From Whitmania pigra (taxonomy: Eukaryota > Annelida > Clitellata > Hirudinida > Haemopidae): a DNA stretch of 64,000 bases. Positions 51,126 to 64,000 of this stretch are shown here, piece by piece. The position numbers and the translations under genes were made by a program. The DNA lies in assembly GCA_021613335.1 (NCBI GenBank), contig JAJTWR010000231.1, positions 577,501 to 641,500 on the forward strand, read 5' to 3'. The notes below the pieces were generated by a model, which saw only the letters and a program-made list of their open reading frames with translations, ran no database searches and was not told the DNA's origin. Every line of letters starts with the position of its first letter. Within the stretch, counting starts at the first letter, position 1.

Positions 51126-51511
51126 AACCTTTAAACATTTTAACCATTGATCCATTGATCAGACGCCATTCTGTCAACTCCGTCAATTAGTCATCGCTTT
51201 GTCCAACGCATTAGGAAAGGACCGGAGCCCATATCCTTCTACTGTTTATGCAGTGCTGTTGATGTTGCATTGTCCAATGTCATGGCATCTTGGGGATCCT
51301 GGGTGCCAAACCTTTTGGCCTCCTTTACCACCGAAGCTTTTCGGCGACCTTTAATCATAAACAATAGAAAACGACCGCGTTAGCTTATATGGTAATGAAT
51401 GCAATCACTTTTTACTCCGATGTTATGACCATAAAGGAGAATACTAAATCGCATTTCGTAGTAAGCACTGAGCTGCATCAGAAAACCGATTTATTTAGGA
51501 AGTGCATATGT

Positions 51512-51998
51512 TCACAGATGGAGCTGGATTTCCTCTAATAGTAAATATGCGCTAACTGCATCCCGTGATGATATATCATCATCATCATCATCAATCCTCA
51601 AGTACCAACTCCAGAATGAAGCTGCTTCAGCGGCCTCAAACATCTTTGTCATAGCCTTTGTTCTCTCTCGGCTTGACAATCCAATCTTGGTGAGGAAAGT
51701 GTAAGTCGACCCGCTGACTACGCCTTTTGCGCCAACCTCGATGGGAAGAGATGGAACAAACGTTCGGTATCTTTTTGCTTCCAGGTCCATCTATAGATCT
51801 GCATACTTATCCTCTTTGAGAGCATTGCTGTATTGTAGCCCGTCCTCCCGCGGTACCGTTAGCTCCACCAGAATGATGGCATCCGGCGACGGCGATACGT
51901 GCACCAAATCCGATCTTTTGCCACTTTCTATCAGCCTCACACCTTCTAGGTCGGCTGCGACGGTCCAGTCTGCCTCTGCAAGAATGTCTCGCCTGGGA

Positions 51999-51999
<1 letters not shown>
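51512..51999 (-). pseudogene. C-terminal endonuclease-like domain of a retrotransposon ORF, one stop
   Basis: The minus-strand frame runs RRDILAEADWTVAADLEGVR, then KRSDLVHVSPSPDAIILVEL and TVPREDGLQYSNALKEDKY, then TAG (51793-51791). It resumes in frame with EAKRYRTFVPSLPIEVGAKG and ends after AEAASFWSW. I recognise this as the domain at the C-terminus of a widespread class of invertebrate and fish reverse-transcriptase gene models (PD...VELTVP...K-x-x-K-Y...P-V-E-V-G-x-x-G). It resembles a PD-(D/E)XK endonuclease. The upstream part is replaced by the (ATT)n array at 51999. The single stop marks a dead copy. Confidence 0.75.
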
Positions 52000-52570
<571 letters not shown>

Positions 52571-54198
52571 TTTGTTGTCATTCGTTAATGTCTCTGTTCA
52601 TTTTTAACCTGATTATCATCAAATTAATTCATGTATTTTCTTTCTTTTGCATGGTTTTGTCCAACATTCCTGCCACATCTCAAAGCAGTTTTCTGCTTCT
52701 GATTATCCATGAAAATGTTGCAATCCCGTAATAATTTCTAAAAATCAAATGGTACTTCCACCATGAAGGTTTTGTTGCTTTTGTTGAGGGAATCGAGAAA
52801 AGACTTAAGAAATCCGTTGTTTCTTGACCTCGATTTGATTGTTGTAAATGTTGTGACAATTGTTGAGTTGTGAGAATTGTTGAGTTGTAAAAATTGTTGA
52901 GTTGTGAAAATGTGAAGAACAACAACCGGGTGGGATCCTCACGGACAGCTGAGTCACGACTGTGGCCATATTTCGTCGGTGAAATATTAATTCCATCTCT
53001 CGCTGATGTTTCCTTAAAAATGTCTTCCCTCATCCAATCAAGATTTCACGCTTCATTTACCAGATATCGAACCGAGTGGATTTATGGAGTGTTTTCCAAC
53101 TGAACCGTGAAAAGTTCTCCCCGTCAAATTAATTGTCTCTTTCGCCTGACGTCTTCAAAATTCGTCCCAGGCGCCTGTCTTCGTCAGACGTTTAACTTCA
53201 TAGTCATAGTCAGGCTAAGTTGAAGTTCGACTGCTTTTCAGGCAGACAGCTGCTGCCATAAGTTGAGACATTGTTCAAATGGCTCTCATAAATCACAGTC
53301 CTAATAAAACCTGTCTTAACGAAGCATGCAATGGCCTCTTAAGCTTTAATTGTTCCAGTTGAGATTATTCTTACTTTGTTTTATTTTACCCAATTGTTAA
53401 AAATGAGGTTAATATGGTATAAGCTAAGCTTATAAGCACAGCTAAGATATGGCACACTTGTTTGCGAAAGTAAGAACACGGGTTTTTGAATTGATCTTGC
53501 TTTGCATAACTTGTCTTCTAACGACTCTTTTGTCAAGAATGAAAAGTCAGAGTTTGAAAAAACTTCTGGTCCATCCATCCTGATTGCTTGGATGAATTTG
53601 CTTGAGGAGAATACAGACACAGAAAGCCAGTCAAAAGACTGAGAAGTAAGAAAGAGAAAAAAAGTGGACAAAGAAGACGATGAAGACAGTTCGGAATCAC
53701 TTGTCTTGCTTGAATTATATGCGCCATTATAATCAAACTCAGAATCATAGCATAACAATAAATATTTTCTTGTGATATGAAATGGAGATATTGACAATGG
53801 TTTTTTACGAAAGCTCACTTAAATATGAAAGTGATTTAAACTAACATTAGACTATAGAATAAAAGCCTTGCAAGTGCATTATTATGGTCTATTTTATTTT
53901 TAATTATTTTCATCCCAAATGAGGTTTTTAGACTTTTGCTCACAATAGGTTTCAGAATTTATTTCATTTTCTTCGATATTCTTAAAAGATCCGATTTAGA
54001 TTTGGCGCCAATTTTTAGTTTAAAATCACTAACAAATATTTAGTAAATAATTAAGTTATTTTAACTGTACAATCAAAATTTATTTTTGTCGAATAAGTTA
54101 AGTCGTTGATTAACTTTTTACTTTTGCGGTAAAAAATGTTTACAGCACGTTAGTGCGTATGTGGAAAAGGTTTTTTGTGTGTCTGTTAAGTAAATGAA
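52571..54198. other. Intergenic, weak ORFs only
   Basis: A TGTTGAGTTGTGAAAAT-type short tandem repeat lies near 52852-52915. A minus-strand 145-codon frame at 53818-53381 is Ser/Phe-rich (for example SELSSSSSLSTFFLFL) without motifs or splice support. Another minus frame lies at 52680-53033. I call neither. Confidence 0.4.
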
Positions 54199-56603
54199 AT
54201 GAAGCTGAATTTTATTTCGAATTTACAATTTTTTTGGAAAACTGCAATCTCATGCAGTAAAAACGTAAATTATTTGCCTAAGTTATCTTATACACCCACC
54301 AAAAGTGATGAGAAATCAAACGTTACAACCCAAACGATAAAATTGGGTGGCATTATTTCAATGCCTCAAACTGCCTCTGAAAAATATTTAAGGTAGTCAT
54401 CTTTTAAATATTTTAAAATTTTAATGATATAGCTTTATTCATTTTATGAAATTCCATTTCTTTTTGTTAAAATAGCCAGAGAATATTGGCTGAGAAATTG
54501 GCAAATAGGATGCCAAACATTGCTGCCAAACTTTATCACCTTCAAGAAAACCTGCCTTCTAGACAGTTTTGCAATGGTGTCAAGGTGCTCTTGTCTTTGT
54601 TCAGCTTGAACCAGTTCTACCACAGGCAGCATTTTAATTTGATGGCAGATGCCCACCAGGTCTTTTTTATTAATTTTTTTTTAAATTTTGAATCTACCAT
54701 CAACTGATTATTGATAGTGTGAATTGCTTTACTGGTTTTATATTATGACAAACCATATGATTAACCTGACCATTGTTATTATTTATAACATTAAATGTCA
54801 GATTTATATATATAAATATATATATATATATGTAAAATATCAAGGAATGGCTAAAATTTTGTAATCGACAAGAGATATTTTAATGGAAAAGCTGAATTTT
54901 GAACCTTCAACAAATTTAAATATTTTCTGTGATTATCCGTGCAGCTGCAGAGGAAAGAAGTGAGTGCATCCACAAAAGCAAAGAGAAACTCTTTTCCACG
55001 TTTTCCAATATTCGCCCCAAAGAACCCACAAAATTTAAAACTTATAGGAAAGAACCAGGAGACAAACAACATTTGCCAAAGCATTACATTAGGAAGGGTT
55101 CCAGTCAAAAATGGAACCAAAATATTTGTGCCTCCTTGCTCCTCTGCAGCAAAATTCACTATTTCCACCCGACAGAGAAGTTCCATCTTCAGTCCAAACA
55201 CCTCTTCTGCCTTTGCTCCAATAATCAAAACATTTCAGGATTACATTACCACCAAATGTCTGAGGAAATTGAGGCCAGTTTTGATTGCTTCTATGGCTCA
55301 AACCATTGTTCAGATGAATTGGAGGGCATCTGGATTGCAAAGATTTCTTTCCTCTGGTTCTCTCGGTGCAAATAACCAGGAGACCATTATTGCAACACTT
55401 CTGCCACCAGAGGCACCCCAAGCATCTCAAGTTACCTTGATAAAATTGGGTCCCTTTGCTATGACAACAGCGAGATCTCCACTTCTCGACTTCGCCAAGT
55501 TAGTATTTAATTCTATGTACAAGTTTATTGACTATGCTGTGCCAATAAATCAGATAATCACACAGATAAGACAGGTAATCAGAACACAAGTAAAATGATA
55601 ATGCTAAATTTGAGATGGCAATGAATGATTTGTACATGCTCACCAGCAAACAAAAATTTCATCCAACACACCCTTATTATGTATGATGTTCAATATCAAA
55701 CAACAAAATTATTTCATCATGGCAAGTTCAGACCACAATTGCTGCTTTGTGTATTCTTGCAACATAAGTTTTATCAAAAGTATACCTTTAAAAAATTGTT
55801 GTTGCCATTGGTACTCATTCTAAATGACCTAAGTAAAACTAGTGGACATTTCTATGATCTTATTTGAAATACAATATAATAATAATTTTAAACTGAATTT
55901 TTATTTTCATCTTTCTCATATTTTTTATTTTGTTATTATTTTAAGTTCCGTGAAGCCGAAGCCTAAAATTGACTTTGAAGCATAGAACCAGCCAAATCCA
56001 CCTCAAAACCAGCCCATTCCGTGGACTGAGGAACAGCGGAATAACTTACATCAAAACATAGATCATTTTGTTTGCAATGTGATAATGAAATATATTAATT
56101 ATTCATTAATTTTCGTGGGAGTGATTGGTTTTTGCGGAATCTTTTGGAAGTTTGTTAAAAGTAACGGTGGGCCTATAATTCATGCTTTCATGTTGAAATA
56201 TCTTAAAAATTTTGTGCTAGCATTTGCTAAAAAATCACTTACAAATAAACCTCTTCTGGTTTATGGTGTCAAATATGCATTTTCATTTCCATGCCGGAAT
56301 TTAGTACTTAATCCCCATAACATCGAAATTGCTGCAAACCAAACTTGTGATCATTTTATTAAATTTGTGCTAGATTATACAGAGTCCTACAGTCGTTACT
56401 TTTTCAGCGCTTTTTTTGGAAGATTGTGGGGCCTTCTGCTCATAATCCACATGTTTTCTTTGGGCACAGTGGCCAGTTGGTTTATCAAGGCATTTCTTAG
56501 ATTGATCTTTTTTATCGATGTGCATTTCCTCTTTGAAAGGAATGATCAGGCAAGCAATGATAGTTTGCAGGTGATGATGAATTACTTTAACAATAATGTG
56601 TGA
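54199..56603 (+). CDS. Unrecognised 541-residue protein with a C-terminal membrane region, 4 exons
   Basis: Exons 54199-54392, 54476-54659, 54945-55574 and 55986-56603 have GT-AG borders and agreeing phases. The frame ends TGA at 56601. The N-terminus (MKLNFISNLQFFWKTAISCS) is basic and hydrophobic without acids, compatible with a mitochondrial presequence. Residues 65-125 look helical (ILAEKLANRMPNIAAKLYHL). The long third exon encodes a Ser/Lys-rich linker, then FQDYITTKCLRKLRPVLIAS. The last exon starts with a Pro/Gln stretch (NQPNPPQNQPIPW). Two or three hydrophobic spans follow: YSLIFVGVIGFCGIFWKFV, LWGLLLIIHMFSLGTVASWF and the adjoining FLRLIFFIDVHFLF. I do not recognise the family. It may be a fast-evolving mitochondrial or ER membrane protein. 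Antisense frames over exon 3 are shadows. Confidence 0.65.
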
Positions 56604-56619
56604 ATGCATGAAACATGGT
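56506..56619 (+). repeat. Duplicated segment, copy 1 (end of the last exon)
   Basis: This copy codes for the last 30 or so residues of the 541-residue protein (DVHFLFERNDQASNDSLQ to NNNV-stop) plus a few bases of 3' UTR. It matches 56661-56774. Confidence 0.85.
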
Positions 56620-56660
56620 GCTGTTGGTTTTCCTTTGTTTTTGGCTATTTAAGTGTTTGA

Positions 56661-56774
56661 TTTTTTTTGTCCACGTGCATTTTCTCTTTGAAATGAATGA
56701 TGAGGCAAGCAATGATAGGTTGCAGGAGATGATGGATTACTCTGACAATAATGTGTGAATGTTTAAAACATGGT
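56661..56774 (+). repeat. Duplicated segment, copy 2
   Basis: About 85% identical by eye to 56506-56619, no indels inside the coding part, and with the reading frame and stop retained (VHVHFLFEMNDEASNDRLQ to DNNV-stop). There is no upstream acceptor AG, so it is probably part of the 3' UTR rather than an alternative exon. Confidence 0.8.
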
Positions 56775-58009
56775 TTGATTTCCAACCATGACATTGTTCC
56801 ACTTAATTAATTTTGTTCTAGTAATAAATCTAGCATATTAAATCAAGATTTGTATAGCTCTCAATTATAATATATAGATGAAATGGGGAAAGGTAAAGAT
56901 TACAGGAGCGGATGTCTTTCATTCACCCTGCCAGTCCTTGAATTTCATGAATAATTGATGTCATCAAAGTTGGGATCATTGTCACTGTAGTTGTGTTGTT
57001 TTTTGGGGATGTTCATGACATCAAAAAAATGGAAGTGGAATTAGAAAATAAATATGGCCATGTGATCACATTTCAACCAGCAACTGCAATATTTTGGGCT
57101 TTTTGACTCATTAATCTTTCATTAACGAGCTTCTTTCTCTTATGGGTCCCTATCTCGGCGTGTTGACTGGCTAGATCATTCTCAGCACGGGAAGTTCCAT
57201 GTTCTTTCATTCTTGACTGTACCAAAATCGAGGTTGAATTCTTGCAGAGCCGAGTCCATCTTGTTAAGTTTAGAACTCCCGGGAGCTGTTTCCTTCAAGT
57301 ATGACAACATGATCAGAGATTACTCGTTATTTCTTGATTCTCCTTTACCACCTAGTTTGTGAATGTAGGAAACTTTTTGTATATACAAACATAACAACGA
57401 CAAAACAGCGCACTACTGGGTTAGTTGCAATTTCGGAGTAAAAACACATAAAGAAAGCAGACAAAGTTATTGAAACTTACGATGTGATAAAAATTGATAT
57501 CGAAAGCTTTCTTAATCTGGTGAAACGATCGGAACACTAAGCTATAGGCATTTAAACTTTAAATTTTAAAAGATTATAAGGGGACAAACCAACAAGACCA
57601 AAGTTTTCCATAGTTATACCCAAGCATTAGAGAAACCCAAACTTAAAAAACTTAATGCCACCCCGCATGTAGTTAAATTTTGGCTTAAGAACGTAAATCC
57701 ATGCTTAATAAAACTGCATCCTTATTTCGTTAATCATCTTCACATGGCTTCTCCCCACCAGAACTCATCCAAAAACTCCACCAAATGTCAGTGCTACACA
57801 AGTATGGCCGGACCGGCCATTAGTGCTGGGAACTTCACAAACCACAATTTAAGATAATTTTATCGAACACTCATTAACCACCAGGTTAACACAGGTCGTA
57901 GAATGATCCTATATCCTATACTCATCCAGGCATTCAAATACAAGATTATGTAGAAGACAACATTGTGACTTTTAAAATATTGTATATTCATACAAATGTC
58001 CATAATTTC
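56775..58009. other. Intergenic, possible LINE relic
   Basis: The plus-strand frame at 57130-57363 is open for about 77 codons (FSYGSLSRRVDWLDHSQH... DYSLFLDSPLPPSL-stop). Its start loosely resembles the S-R-x-D-x-x-D-H end region of LINE endonucleases. Evidence is weak. The remainder has no recognisable feature. Confidence 0.3.
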
Positions 58010-60527
<2,518 letters not shown>

Positions 60528-62067
60528 TCTTCCAATGGCCGACTGGTTAAGCGAACGGATGTACTAATGTGCAACACCACCTTTAAATACAACTAAAGCG
60601 CTTTATTTATAAATTCACGCGATTTACCATTTAACGAAATAATGAAATAATTTTAAGAAATTTTAAAATAAAATAATCTATTTTATACTTTTTCAAATGT
60701 TGCTTCAGTGCTCGCAATTAAAAACATATCTTAGATAACAAGTATTTGTTTCAGAAGTTAAATTTATTTTGAATGTTTTAAAAATACTTTTAATAATTTA
60801 TCGTCAACAGAAAACGTTTTTTAAATGAAGTTATAGTAAAAAATACCTTATAATGATAACAAAATTTTTGATGTTTTGTAACGGATTGCCAAATATTTTA
60901 TAATAATACTTTCTTATATATTTCATGTCTTAACTTTATGATATTGACTTTATGCAACAACGTAATTTTCAATATCGAACTGAATTTTTTGTTGTGTTAA
61001 TAAGCTAGATGAAAATAGACACTATGACCTCGCCAACATTTTTTAATGATCTATGATATTTAATAAACTGAAATTAATACATATTTTATTAAACACAAAA
61101 TATTTGTAATTTCATGTCAATAAAATTTGTTTATTAGGCCTATTGTCATTTGACTTTCATGAAACTGCCTTTGGCGGTCGCTTGGCCAGTATTTATCGGT
61201 CGTACTTTATATTGTCGTGCCAATCAAGATCGAGTTTGAGTTTTTACTCTGTTGGCATAATTTGGTTTAATTTAAATTTTTCAACATATTCATATCTCAT
61301 TTCCTTATTCCCAAACCGAAAACACATTCAATGATTTAAAATTTTGATCTAACGATGGCCAAGAATAATTTAAAAATGTTAATGTTAATATTAATTTTTG
61401 TATAAGACTAATTTCATCACAAGTAAGTATTTTGGGATAATTTCTGCTACTAAACAATTTTGTTTGTTTTTATGTTTTTCTTAAATTGGAGCACGTTAAT
61501 AATGAACTAAATGTGAGACTAATGTTGAATAAGCAATAAAAGTTTTATAGCAGAAAAACTAATTTAATTCTCATGAATTGTCAAAAATTTGTTATAATCA
61601 ACAAAGGATAATCCCGTCAAGCTTTTGACTTTTGAGGCTCGTATGTGCGGACATGTCTAAACATTTACTTCATCAAACATTTACTTCATTACTTCATTAA
61701 AACATCGCTCCCTCAACTAGATTCGAGTTGTGAAGGGTTCAGCCAGTGACGTCATTTCAGTCTTTTTTCAATGAGCAGACCCTCGCTCAGCATGAGAAGA
61801 TGACCATTTTTTGCACCAAGTCTAAAGTCAAGGGGGCTGTTCCTTCCCTGCCCCCAAATGAGTCTTTGGGTCTAACTGAAGTGCAAAACTATAAGAACCT
61901 CGCTGAGAAATTTCCTCAATTAGAAAAGTTGATTTTTCTCGATTTGTTTTTGGCGATACAAACTTTTATTCCTTGGTAAACACAATGTTGCAATGGATAG
62001 CTATCAAAAGAGCATAAATAATGTTAGGAAATATTTTCTAGAGATGGCGCATCGAATGACCATAAGT
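60528..62067. other. ATP5F1B upstream region and intergenic DNA
   Basis: The ATP5F1B promoter is presumably just above 60560. The plus-strand frame at 61797-61979 (MTIFCTKSKVKGAVPSLPPN to FIPW-stop) follows a possible acceptor (CATTTCAG, 61760) and has protein-like composition. It could be a small gene or terminal exon, but I recognise no family and give it low weight. Confidence 0.35.
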
Positions 62068-63926
<1,859 letters not shown>

Positions 63927-64000
63927 CTGTTTCAAAAAATTAAATAATAATTATTAGTTATTATTATTATTATTGCTATTATACTATTAATAATTAATTT

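Noticed and set aside
53381..53818. 145-codon minus-strand frame rich in Ser and Phe
   Set aside because: It is long enough to notice, but it has no domain, no signal of splicing and low-complexity content.
55089..55430. 113-codon minus-strand frame
   Set aside because: It is a shadow of exon 3 of the 541-residue gene, which has consistent splice phases on the plus strand.

Overview
The window is nuclear DNA of an invertebrate animal. The genes are split by short GT-AG introns, use the standard genetic code and sit in very AT-rich sequence. Trinucleotide arrays are everywhere, mostly (ATT)n and (GAT)n, and there are tRNA-derived SINEs, LINE reverse-transcriptase remnants, a hAT-type element with a clean 8-bp target duplication, and a stray 28S rRNA fragment. 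The gene set (FANCB, SNRPF, DENND6, DNAJC22, MYRF, a SPDEF-type ETS factor, a TRIP12-type HECT ligase, ATP5F1B, a universal stress protein) is metazoan. The universal stress protein and the FANCB orthologue argue against vertebrates and against ecdysozoan models. I cannot name the phylum.
Layout. 1-360 (minus) is the first exon of a Ser/Pro-rich protein that runs off the left edge. 0.4-7.9 kb is gene-free and full of satellites. 7.9-13.6 kb (plus) holds a small ORF, FANCB and SNRPF. 15.1-22.9 kb (plus) is DENND6, with 18 exons. 24.6-25.5 kb (minus) is a small predicted secreted peptide gene. 26.1-28.8 kb is repeats plus a LINE fragment interrupted by a hAT element. 29.1-30.3 kb (plus) is DNAJC22. 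30.7-38.3 kb (minus) is MYRF, 39.1-39.7 kb (minus) an unknown 168-residue protein, and 40.4-44.1 kb (minus) the ETS factor. 44.8-46.1 kb is a nest of transposon remnants. 46.5-49.3 kb (plus) is an intronless TRIP12-like HECT ligase. 49.6-52.6 kb is SINE, 28S, retrotransposon and (ATT)n debris. 54.2-56.6 kb (plus) is an unknown 541-residue protein whose last exon is partly duplicated downstream. 58.0-60.5 kb (minus) is ATP5F1B. 62.1-63.9 kb (minus) is the 3' part of a universal stress protein gene that continues past the right edge.
The genes do not form one pathway. They are ordinary cell-biology genes (DNA repair, splicing, Rab regulation, mitochondrial ATP synthesis, transcription) interspersed with repeats. 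Exon structures were derived by hand from splice signals, reading-frame phase and remembered family sequence. No alignment or database search was run.
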